Shown here in pieces: positions 33,739 to 41,402 of a stretch of 50,472 nt of DNA (positions within the stretch are counted from its first letter, which is position 1; each line of letters starts with the position of its first letter). A program made the position numbers and the translations under genes. Origin of the DNA: Wohlfahrtiimonas sp. (GTDB lineage Bacteria > Pseudomonadota > Gammaproteobacteria > Cardiobacteriales > Wohlfahrtiimonadaceae); the NCBI GenBank assembly GCA_030149965.1, contig JASLHB010000014.1, positions 1-50,472 on the forward strand. The letters are read 5' to 3'. The notes beneath the pieces are model-generated. The model was not told where the DNA came from and made no database searches. It saw only the letters and a program-made list of their open reading frames with translations.

Positions 33739-34184
33739 TGTGTATGATGAGACAAATATCTCTCCACTCAATGCCATATGTGACGCAAGTAGCTGTGGGT
33801 AAACGCGATAAGTTATCTATTTTTGGGAATGATTACAATACACCAGATGGCACAGGGATTCGTGATTATATTCATGTGGTGGATTTGGCGTCTGCGCACT
33901 TATGTGCCCTTAAAAATCGCATGAATGCCAAAGGTTGCCGCGCTTGGAACATTGGTACAGGCAATGGCTCTTCTGTATTAGAGATTAAAAACACATTCGA
34001 AGCAGTCAATGGTATTGAGATTCCATTTGAATTTGCACCTCGTAGAGCAGGGGATGTGGCAATCTCATATTCGGATAATACAAGAGCAGTCACAGAGTTA
34101 GGCTGGCAGCCACAATATGATCTTAAAGACATGCTAATGGATAGCTGGCACTGGCAGAAGCTGAACCCGAAGGGATATAATTAG
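33739..34184 (+). pseudogene. galE: galE remnant with internal deletion
   Basis: Two pieces of galE joined: 33739-33773 matches galE 31136-31170 (VYDExNISPLN), and 33773-34184 matches galE 31361-31772. In between, 191 bases are lost. In the intact copy the two ends share CTTAATG (31164-31170 and 31355-31361), so the loss looks like recombination at microhomology. Because 191 is not a multiple of three, the pieces are in different frames. The second part is still open from a TTG/ATG but encodes only the C-terminal 137 residues, without the NAD-binding half. 23 of its 25 differences from galE are silent. Confidence 0.93.
33773..34184 (+). repeat. galE 3' direct repeat, remnant copy
   Basis: Second copy of the 412-base direct repeat. 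The distance between copies is 2412 bases. Recombination between them would excise the acyltransferase gene and leave one galE 3' end. Confidence 0.95.
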
Positions 34185-34202
34185 TTTTAAAAGCACATAA
34201 CG

Positions 34203-34227
34203 AAAAAGGCGCATAAAGCGCCTTTTT
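34203..34227. terminator. Bidirectional intrinsic terminator between galE remnant and manB
   Basis: Perfect ten-base stem AAAAAGGCGC / GCGCCTTTTT with loop ATAAA. A-tract on one side and T-tract on the other make it work in both directions, as expected between converging transcripts (glycan cluster and manB). Confidence 0.9.
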
Positions 34228-34246
34228 GTTGTTTAAGGGTTGCTAA

Positions 34247-35617
34247 CTAACCCTGAATAATTCTCGTTAACTCATCCACATAATATTGCATGGGCTGTGG
34301 GTTTTTATCTGCACGGCTTTCAATGTTTAATCTTAACAATGGCTCAGTATTCGATGCGCGCACGTTTAAGCGCCATGCGCCAAAGTCTAGGCTAATGCCA
34401 TCGGTTGTATCAATGCTTGGGTTTTGATCCGCAAAGTGATCCACAATTTTTTGGATGGTAATGGCAGTATCAGCCACTTTAAAATTGATCTCCCCACTGC
34501 ATGGGAATTTTTGGATCATGCCTTCCACTAAAGAGGATAAGGATGCGCCCGTTTCAGAGAGTACAGAGATCGCCAATAACCATGGGATCATGCCGCTGTC
34601 ACAATATGCAAAATCACGGAAGTAATGATGAGCACTCATCTCCCCACCGTAGGCAGCATTATGCTCGCGCATTACATCTTTAATAAAAGCATGGCCAGAT
34701 TTGGACTGCACAGCAATGCCTTCATGCTGACTCACGACATCCAATGTATTCCACACTAAACGAGGATCATGGACGATCTTTTCGCCTTTATTTTTAAGTA
34801 AGAATGCTTGAGCGAGTAAACCGACAATGTAGTAGCCCTCAATGAATTGTCCTTTCTCATCAAATAGGAAGCAGCGATCAAAGTCACCATCCCAAGCAAT
34901 TCCCATATCTGCTTTGTGTTCGAGTACTGCATTGCGTGTACTGTCACGATTCTCAATTAGGATCGGGTTAGGGATGCCATTGGGGAAAGTACCATCGGGT
35001 TCATTATGAATTTTGATGAATTCTACAGGAATATTGAGTGCCTTGAATTTAGCCTCCATTGCATCCACAACGTGACCAGCAGCACCATTGCCTGCGTTCA
35101 TCACTAAGCGTAATGGGCGGATTTTATTCGGAGTGATGTAAGTTAATAGGTGCTCAATAAACTCAGGCAGAATGTTATAAGGTTTGGTTGTGCCTTTGTG
35201 TGGCACTTCCTTGAAGTCACCTGATTCAGCCAATGTTTGAATCTCTTTTAAGCCAGTATCGGCACTAATAGGGCGAGAACCTTCTTTCACAAGCTTCATG
35301 CCGTTATAATCCATCGGATTATGGCTGGCTGTGATCTCGATTCCGCCTTGTACATCTAGATGAAAGGCACCGAAGTAAACTTCTTCTGTCCCTGTTAAAC
35401 CTAAATCCAATACATTGACACCAGCATCATTGAGGCCATTAATCGTGGCTTGCTTTAAGCCCTCACTACTTAAACGAACATCACAACCCACGACGACTGT
35501 AGTTGGTTGATAGATCTCCCCATAAGCACGGCCGACTTTATAGGCAATGTCTTCATTGAGTTCAGTACCGAGTTTACCGCGGATGTCATAAGCTTTAAAA
35601 CAAGTTAGAATTGTCAT
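34247..35617 (-). CDS. manB: Phosphomannomutase/phosphoglucomutase (CpsG/ManB family)
   Basis: Moves phosphate between the 1 and 6 positions of mannose or glucose. The 456-residue product is very like E. coli CpsG: TCFKAYDIRGKLG at the N-terminus, phosphoserine S98 in ITASHNPMDYNGMK, the metal loop WDGDFDRCFLFDEKGQFIEGYY near residue 243, GGEMSAHHYFRDFAYCDSGM near 333, and RASNTEPLLRLNIE at the end. It could supply Man-1-P or Glc-1-P; the Acinetobacter gene in this place is called pgm. It is transcribed toward the cluster from its own promoter and stops at a bidirectional terminator. Confidence 0.93.
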   Translation of the reverse strand: MTILTCFKAYDIRGKLGTELNEDIAYKVGRAYGEIYQPTTVVVGCDVRLSSEGLKQATINGLNDAGVNVLDLGLTGTEEVYFGAFHLDVQGGIEITASHNPMDYNGMKLVKEGSRPISADTGLKEIQTLAESGDFKEVPHKGTTKPYNILPEFIEHLLTYITPNKIRPLRLVMNAGNGAAGHVVDAMEAKFKALNIPVEFIKIHNEPDGTFPNGIPNPILIENRDSTRNAVLEHKADMGIAWDGDFDRCFLFDEKGQFIEGYYIVGLLAQAFLLKNKGEKIVHDPRLVWNTLDVVSQHEGIAVQSKSGHAFIKDVMREHNAAYGGEMSAHHYFRDFAYCDSGMIPWLLAISVLSETGASLSSLVEGMIQKFPCSGEINFKVADTAITIQKIVDHFADQNPSIDTTDGISLDFGAWRLNVRASNTEPLLRLNIESRADKNPQPMQYYVDELTRIIQG

Positions 35618-35654
35618 TGAATGCTTTAGTCCATTAAATATAATTAAGTGATGG

Positions 35655-35682
35655 ATTGTACCGTTTTTGAGAATTTATTCAA
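35655..35682 (-). promoter_or_regulatory. Sigma-70-like promoter for manB
   Basis: On the minus strand TTGAAT (35677-35682) and TACAAT (35655-35660) are separated by 16 bases. Both are recognisable variants of the -35 and -10 consensus. The leader to the manB ATG would be about 30 bases. Confidence 0.5.
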
Positions 35683-35698
35683 AAGGAAAGCCCTGATT

Positions 35699-35728
35699 TT
35701 AGCAACGATAGAGTTAATCATGTAAAAT
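35699..35728 (+). promoter_or_regulatory. Candidate promoter for polA
   Basis: TTAGCA (35699-35704) and TAAAAT (35723-35728) with an 18-base spacer, about 32 bases before the polA ATG. Both hexamers are imperfect. Confidence 0.35.
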
Positions 35729-35760
35729 CATGCCATTCACTTAAAGTCAGCTGGAAAAAT

Positions 35761-38505
35761 ATGCCTAATAAAACCTTCTTAATCATCGATGGCTCAAATT
35801 TCTTATTTCGTGCCTATCATGCTTTGCCACCATTAACTACAAGATCAGGTCAGCCAACGGGCGCAATTCGTGGTGTGATTACGATGTTTCAAAAGTTATT
35901 GGATAGTTTTGATCCAGCGTTTGTTGCTGTGACTTTTGATGCGAAGGCAAAAAGTTTTAGAAGTGATATTTATGCCGATTATAAAGCACATCGTCCGCCA
36001 ATGCCGGATGATCTGCGTGAGCAAATTGCACCTTTGATGGATGTTGTGGATCTGCTCGGATTACCGCGTTTGATTATTGATGGTATTGAAGCGGATGATG
36101 TAATTGCAACATTAGCGATTGAAGGTAAAGAAAAAGGCTTCAATGTGATCATTGCATCGAGCGATAAGGATTTAGCACAACTCGTAGATGATCAGATTAA
36201 AATGTACGATGGCATGAAAAATCAAATGCTCGATCGTGAAGGCGTATTTGAGAAACACGGCGTTTATCCAGAAGCGATTCGTGATTACTTAACGTTGATG
36301 GGCGATAAAGCCGATAATATTCCGGGCGTTGAAGGCGTTGGACCAAAAACAGCTGCAAAATGGATTGCTGAATACCAAACTTTGGAAGGCATTTTAGAAA
36401 ATGCTGAGCAAATTAAAGGTAAAGTTGGGGAACGTTTACGTAATTCATTTGAGCAAATTGAATTATCTAAAAGATTAACAACATTGGTAATGGATGCAGA
36501 GCTGCCATATAAAGTTGAAGAATTAGAATTGCGCGAAGCGAATGTTGATGGTTTAAGAGAGCTTTATACTGAATTTGAATTTCATGGCTTGTTAAAGCAA
36601 TTGCTTGCGGGAAAATCTGATAATACATTTAAGCCAGTATTGAACACTATTGCATCAGCGCCAAGAACGACAGAATGGTTGATGCCGCGTAAACCAGATT
36701 TTCAGGATTACCAAGCAATCACAACTTTAGAAGCATTGGATCAATTTTTATCGCGTGTTCATCATGCGAATCGTTTGGCGATTGATACAGAAACAGATAG
36801 TTTGGATTTTATGCAGGCGAAATTAGTCGGCGTATCTTTATCGATGACGAGCGGCGAAGCGGTTTATATTCCATTGCAGCATGATATGTTGCTTGCGCCG
36901 GAACAATTGCCATTGCAAGAAGTGGTTGCGCGATTAAAGCCAGTTTTAGAAGATGAAAAGATCTTAAAAGTTGGGCAGAATCTGAAATATGATTGGCATA
37001 TTTTGAAGCGCTACAACATTACATTGGCTGGCATTGAAGACGATACAATGTTGGCAAGTTATTTGTGGGATGCGACAGAAAAGCACAACATGGATGATTT
37101 GGCGATGAAATATTTGAATCATACGACAACGCCATTTGAAGAAATTGCTGGCAAAGGCAAAGCGCAGAAAACTTTCAATGAAATCGATGTAGAAACAGCA
37201 ACGCATTATGCAGCGGAAGATGCTGATATTACGTTGCAACTCTGGCATGCTTTGAAACCGCGCATTGATTCATTGGAGAAAATGCAAGCGTTGTATCAAA
37301 ACATCGAAGTGCCATTATTGACTGTGCTTGCGAAAATGGAACATGAAGGTATTTATGTGGATGTTCCGCATTTAGAAGCATTCAGTACAGAATTAACAGG
37401 TTATTTGGCAGATTTAGAAAACAAAATTTACGACATTGCAGGCGAAGAATTTAATATTGGTTCACCAAAACAAGTGGGCGAAATTTTGTTCGGTAAATTA
37501 GGATTGCCTGTGATTAAGAAAACAGCGAAAGGGCAACCATCCACGAATGAAGAAGTGCTTCAGGAATTGGCTCTGGATTATCCAATGCCGAAGTTATTGA
37601 TTGAATATCGTGAATTATCTAAGCTGAAATCAACGTACACAGATACATTGGTTGCGGAAGTGAATCCAAATACTCAGCGCATTCATACTTCATTTAATCA
37701 GGCTTTAACATCAACAGGGCGATTGTCTTCATCGAAGCCAAATCTTCAGAATATTCCTGTGCGAACGGAAGAAGGGCGAAAAATTCGCCAAGCATTCATT
37801 GCGAAAGATGGTTATCAATTAATTTCTGCCGATTACTCGCAAATTGAATTGCGATTGATGGCGCATTTCTCTGGCGATGAAACATTGATTGCAGCGTTTA
37901 AGAATGACTTGGATATTCATAGAGCAACAGCTTCTGAAGTTTTTCATACGCCGTTAGAAGAAGTTTCGGGTGATTTGCGTCGTTCAGCTAAAGCCATTAA
38001 CTTTGGTTTGATTTATGGAATGGGCGCATTTGGTTTAGCGAAGCAACTAGGGATTTCTCGCACGCAAGCGCAAGAATACATTCAGCGTTATTTTAGCCGT
38101 TATCCATCGATTTTAAATTATATGGAAGAAGCGAAAGAAAATGCACGACAAAAAGGCTATGTGGAAACCTTGTTGGGTCGCCGTTTACCATTGCCTGATA
38201 TTAATAGCACGAATCACATGATGAAATCCGGCGTAGAACGTATTGCGGTGAATGCACCATTACAAGGAACAGCGGCTGATATTATTAAGTTGGCGATGTT
38301 GGAAGTGGATCGTAAATTAACGGCATCCGGATTAGATGGCAAAATGTTATTGCAAGTGCACGATGAATTGATCTTAGAAGTTGCAGAGAAAGATGCAGAA
38401 GCAGCAGCGCAATTGCTCAAAACTGCGATGGAAAGTGTGATTGAATTGAAAGTGCCATTGAAGGTAGAAGTGGCAATTGGGCAAAACTGGGATGAAGTAC
38501 ATTAA
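35761..38505 (+). CDS. polA: DNA polymerase I
   Basis: Repair and Okazaki-fragment polymerase, 914 residues (E. coli 928). All three domains are present. The 5' nuclease begins IDGSNFLFRAYHALPPL with the acidic DGIEADDVIA near 120. The 3'-5' exonuclease looks active since AIDTETDSL retains the D-x-E metal pair at about 340. The polymerase has motif A ADYSQIELRLMAHF, motif B RRSAKAINFGLIYGMGAFGLA and motif C QVHDELILEV. It has a weak ribosome binding site (TGGAAAAAT). Sixteen bases separate it from xthA, so the two repair genes probably form an operon. Confidence 0.98.
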   Translation: MPNKTFLIIDGSNFLFRAYHALPPLTTRSGQPTGAIRGVITMFQKLLDSFDPAFVAVTFDAKAKSFRSDIYADYKAHRPPMPDDLREQIAPLMDVVDLLGLPRLIIDGIEADDVIATLAIEGKEKGFNVIIASSDKDLAQLVDDQIKMYDGMKNQMLDREGVFEKHGVYPEAIRDYLTLMGDKADNIPGVEGVGPKTAAKWIAEYQTLEGILENAEQIKGKVGERLRNSFEQIELSKRLTTLVMDAELPYKVEELELREANVDGLRELYTEFEFHGLLKQLLAGKSDNTFKPVLNTIASAPRTTEWLMPRKPDFQDYQAITTLEALDQFLSRVHHANRLAIDTETDSLDFMQAKLVGVSLSMTSGEAVYIPLQHDMLLAPEQLPLQEVVARLKPVLEDEKILKVGQNLKYDWHILKRYNITLAGIEDDTMLASYLWDATEKHNMDDLAMKYLNHTTTPFEEIAGKGKAQKTFNEIDVETATHYAAEDADITLQLWHALKPRIDSLEKMQALYQNIEVPLLTVLAKMEHEGIYVDVPHLEAFSTELTGYLADLENKIYDIAGEEFNIGSPKQVGEILFGKLGLPVIKKTAKGQPSTNEEVLQELALDYPMPKLLIEYRELSKLKSTYTDTLVAEVNPNTQRIHTSFNQALTSTGRLSSSKPNLQNIPVRTEEGRKIRQAFIAKDGYQLISADYSQIELRLMAHFSGDETLIAAFKNDLDIHRATASEVFHTPLEEVSGDLRRSAKAINFGLIYGMGAFGLAKQLGISRTQAQEYIQRYFSRYPSILNYMEEAKENARQKGYVETLLGRRLPLPDINSTNHMMKSGVERIAVNAPLQGTAADIIKLAMLEVDRKLTASGLDGKMLLQVHDELILEVAEKDAEAAAQLLKTAMESVIELKVPLKVEVAIGQNWDEVH

Positions 38506-38521
38506 TTAAAGGAAAATCAGA

Positions 38522-39289
38522 ATGAAAATTATCACTTGGAATGTGAATTCCGTTAATGTACGTCAAACGCATTTAGAAGAATTATTGAAGAAAGATCAGC
38601 CGGATGTGATCGGATTGCAAGAGTTGAAATGTGAAACTGGCATGTTTCCATTCGATGCAATTAGCTCATTGGGATATTACGCAGCGGCAAGCGGACAGAA
38701 AGCTTATAACGGCGTTGCATTGATCAGCAAGTCAGAGCAAACAGATATTGAAATTCAGCTGCCAAATTTTGAAGATGAACAGCAACGCTTGATTGCCGCG
38801 ACGATTAATAATGTTCGTGTGATCAATGTTTATGTGCCAAATGGGCAAGAAGTTGATTCGGATAAATATGAATACAAGCTACGTTGGTTAGCGGCGTTTC
38901 ATGAATATTTGAAAGATGCTTTGGCAAAATATGAGAATGTTGTTGTGATGGGCGATTTTAATATCGTGCCAAAAGATGATGATGTTTATGCACCTGAATT
39001 ATGGCGCGATAAGATTCTATGTTCAGATAAAGAGCGCGCGGCGTTTGATGGCATTTTAGAGCTGGGTTTTACAGATGCGCTTCGTATATTCGCAACGCAA
39101 GATCCAATGTTTACTTGGTGGGATTATCGCCAAGGGCAATTTGATAAAGATGAAGGCATGCGCATTGATCATTTCTTATTATCTAAAAATATGGCTGCAC
39201 GCATGATGGAGTCAAAGATTTTGAGGGATGTAAGAGCAAAAGAGCGCCCATCTGATCATGCGCCTGTCGCTATTTACTTAAAGGGTTAA
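38522..39289 (+). CDS. xthA: Exodeoxyribonuclease III / AP endonuclease
   Basis: A 255-residue Exo III family enzyme for base-excision repair. Catalytic motifs seen: MKIITWNVNSVNVR with metal-binding Asn, IGLQELKCE with metal Glu, VVVMGDFNIVP, and RIDHFLLS and SDHAPVAIYL at the C-terminus. AAAGGA precedes the ATG by eight bases. Grouped with polA, which fills the gaps that this enzyme makes, and with ung farther left it completes a short-patch repair set. Confidence 0.95.
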   Translation: MKIITWNVNSVNVRQTHLEELLKKDQPDVIGLQELKCETGMFPFDAISSLGYYAAASGQKAYNGVALISKSEQTDIEIQLPNFEDEQQRLIAATINNVRVINVYVPNGQEVDSDKYEYKLRWLAAFHEYLKDALAKYENVVVMGDFNIVPKDDDVYAPELWRDKILCSDKERAAFDGILELGFTDALRIFATQDPMFTWWDYRQGQFDKDEGMRIDHFLLSKNMAARMMESKILRDVRAKERPSDHAPVAIYLKG

Positions 39290-39350
39290 ATAAATTATTG
39301 TATAAAGAATTTGTTTATCATATTGAATAGCATTAATGGAGAGTGGAATC

Positions 39351-40223
39351 ATGTTTACAGGAAGTATAGTTGCAATTGTTACGCCAATGTATCCTGATGG
39401 TCGTGTTGATTATGGCGCTTTAGAAAAACTAGTTGAATTCCATGTCATCAATAAAACTGATGCGATTGTAGCTGTTGGTACAACTGGAGAATCAGCAACG
39501 CTTGATTATGAAGAGCATCGTCAAGTCATCCGTAAAGTGGCTGAATTCGCTGATGGACGTTTGCCTGTGATTGCAGGAACGGGTTCAAACTCTACATTGG
39601 AAGCATTGAAATTAACGCATTGGGCAGCTGAAGATGGTGCTCAAGCATGTTTATTAGTCACGCCTTATTATAATAAGCCGACTCAAGAAGGTTTATATCA
39701 GCATTATAAATTGATTGCTGAATCTGTGGATATCCCTCAAATTTTATATAACGTTCCGGGTAGAACAGGTGTTGATTTGTTACCAGAAACGGTTGAACGT
39801 TTAGCGAAAATTGACAATATTATCGGAATTAAAGAAGCATCTACTTTAGAAAGAATGGAAGTTTTATTAGATAAAGTTGGTGAGCAAATTTCTGTTTGGT
39901 CTGGTGAAGATGGTATTGCATGCGAAGCAATTTTACGTGGTGTTCATGGTGTGATTTCGGTGACAGCAAACGTTGCGCCATTACAAATGCATAAAATGAC
40001 ACAAGCTGCGATGGCAGGCGATCGTGAAAAAGCGGAAGCATTGAACGAAGAAATTAAAGAATTGCACCGACTATTATTTATCGAGGCCAATCCAATTCCT
40101 GCGAAATGGTTATTGAAAGAGATGGGCAAAATTCAAGGTGGTATTCGTTTGCCATTGATAACTTTAGATAAACAATATCATTTAACGATGCAGGATTTGA
40201 TCGCTAAATTACCAAAAGCGTAA
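39351..40223 (+). CDS. dapA: 4-hydroxy-tetrahydrodipicolinate synthase
   Basis: First enzyme of the lysine/diaminopimelate branch, condensing pyruvate and aspartate semialdehyde. The 290-residue product matches E. coli DapA. Catalytic residues appear at the familiar numbers: T44-T45 in GTTGES, Y133 and R138 in ILYNVPGRTG, and the Schiff-base lysine K161 in IGIKEAS. An ATG 15 bases upstream is in frame but lies inside the GGAGAGTGG ribosome binding site; the chosen start matches the family MFTGSIVAIVTPM. Followed by bamC as in E. coli. Confidence 0.97.
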   Translation: MFTGSIVAIVTPMYPDGRVDYGALEKLVEFHVINKTDAIVAVGTTGESATLDYEEHRQVIRKVAEFADGRLPVIAGTGSNSTLEALKLTHWAAEDGAQACLLVTPYYNKPTQEGLYQHYKLIAESVDIPQILYNVPGRTGVDLLPETVERLAKIDNIIGIKEASTLERMEVLLDKVGEQISVWSGEDGIACEAILRGVHGVISVTANVAPLQMHKMTQAAMAGDREKAEALNEEIKELHRLLFIEANPIPAKWLLKEMGKIQGGIRLPLITLDKQYHLTMQDLIAKLPKA

Positions 40224-40237
40224 TTTATTGCTATAAT
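40209..40237 (+). promoter_or_regulatory. Promoter for bamC with extended -10
   Basis: TTACCA (40209-40214), 17-base spacer, then TGCTATAAT (40229-40237), a perfect extended -10. It starts inside the last codons of dapA and gives a leader near 48 bases to bamC, so bamC can be expressed independently of dapA. Confidence 0.6.
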
Positions 40238-40291
40238 CTCGCTCAATTTTATGAAGTTAATGTGTTTATCTAAAACTATTCGGAAATTTAT

Positions 40292-41338
40292 ATGAAATAT
40301 AACAAAGCATTAATAGGTGGGCTTGCTGGATTGATTGTCCTTTCTGGTTGTTCAACAAACTCGATTCAACCTAAAGGCCGATTAGATTATCTTCAAGCAT
40401 CATCTGTTAATCCATTGGAGTTGCCGCCAGATTTAGTAGGTCGCAGTAACAATATGGATAGTAATAATCGCACAACTCAAATGTTAAGTGATTATCAAAA
40501 ACAAGCCAATAACAGAAATAATATGTCGAATAGAGTATTAGTATCCTCTGATGCTGTGCGTGTTGAACGTTCAGGTGATACTCGTTGGATTGCTACAACC
40601 TTACCTGCTGAATATGTTTGGTCGAGATCAGTTCAATTATTCCAAGAACTTGGATTACCAATTGAAATTCAAAATCCAGAAGCGGGTATTTTGGAATCTG
40701 GTTGGGCAGAAAACAGAGCCGATGTTCCAGATTCATGGATCCGTCAAATGCTAAAATCTGCAATGGATAATGTATTCTCATCGCCAACACGTGATAAATT
40801 CAGAATTCGTTTAGAACGTGGTACGAAAGGTGAAGTACTAGTTTATGTAACGCATTATGGTATGAAGGATCAAACTTCAGGGCGTGATAATGAATTCCAT
40901 AAATGGGTTGATCGTCCAAGAGATTCTGAGTTAGAAGCTGAAATGATTTCTCGCTTAACAGCTAAGTTAGGCGTTGCGAATGCTAAAGAAGTTAAGAACG
41001 CTAATGCGATGATTATGGATGAAACGGCGAATGGCGTTGTCATCAATCGTCCTTTAGAATCTCTTTGGGTTCAAGTGGGTAATGTGCTAGATGATGGCGC
41101 TACATTTAAAGTAGAATCACAGAATAGCCGCGATCATAGTTATATGGTATTGCAACGTGATCCAAATAAAACAAAAGGCGGCGGTATTAAATTCTGGCAA
41201 GAAAAAGAATCTATCTACTATCGTTTCAAAGTAACAATGCATGCTGATGGTAAAAACCGCACAGCAATTAATATTGAATCTTTGGATGGCATGCCGAAAA
41301 CTGAAATTATGCAACGTTTGAGAACAAACTTACATTAA
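40292..41338 (+). CDS. bamC: Outer membrane protein assembly factor BamC
   Basis: Lipoprotein of the BAM complex that inserts beta-barrel proteins into the outer membrane. The 348-residue product starts with a signal peptide with lipobox L-S-G-C and Cys20, then an unfolded N-terminal section rich in Asn/Pro (LDYLQASSVNPLELPPDL), which in E. coli binds BamD. Two helix-grip domains follow (WSRSVQLFQELGLPIEIQNPEAGILESGW and the later LESLWVQVGNVLDDGATF). Gene order dapA-bamC is conserved with E. coli. It ends at an intrinsic terminator. Confidence 0.93.
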   Translation: MKYNKALIGGLAGLIVLSGCSTNSIQPKGRLDYLQASSVNPLELPPDLVGRSNNMDSNNRTTQMLSDYQKQANNRNNMSNRVLVSSDAVRVERSGDTRWIATTLPAEYVWSRSVQLFQELGLPIEIQNPEAGILESGWAENRADVPDSWIRQMLKSAMDNVFSSPTRDKFRIRLERGTKGEVLVYVTHYGMKDQTSGRDNEFHKWVDRPRDSELEAEMISRLTAKLGVANAKEVKNANAMIMDETANGVVINRPLESLWVQVGNVLDDGATFKVESQNSRDHSYMVLQRDPNKTKGGGIKFWQEKESIYYRFKVTMHADGKNRTAINIESLDGMPKTEIMQRLRTNLH

Positions 41339-41362
41339 TTCACTTCAAAAATTATTAAAAAG

Positions 41363-41389
41363 CGCCTGTTTGACAGGCGTTTCTTTTTT
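41363..41389 (+). terminator. Rho-independent terminator after bamC
   Basis: Stem CGCCTGT / ACAGGCG, seven bases with a three-base loop (TTG), followed by TTTCTTTTTT. Purine-rich AAAAAG precedes it and extends pairing with the T-tract. The mutL ATG is only 14 bases further, so mutL needs promoter activity within or near this sequence. Confidence 0.8.
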
Positions 41390-41402
41390 GTACGATGGAA
41401 AT

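Noticed and set aside
31773..33772. Insertion sequence as carrier of the acyltransferase gene
   Set aside because: No transposase, terminal inverted repeats or target duplication are seen; the flanking repeats are galE sequence.
33738..34184. Remnant galE read as a separate 148-residue epimerase
   Set aside because: It lacks the NAD-binding half and the catalytic Tyr-Lys pair; the open frame is only the C-terminal part.
41370..41402. TTG start for mutL
   Set aside because: It lies inside the bamC terminator, and the MutL family start is at the ATG used here.
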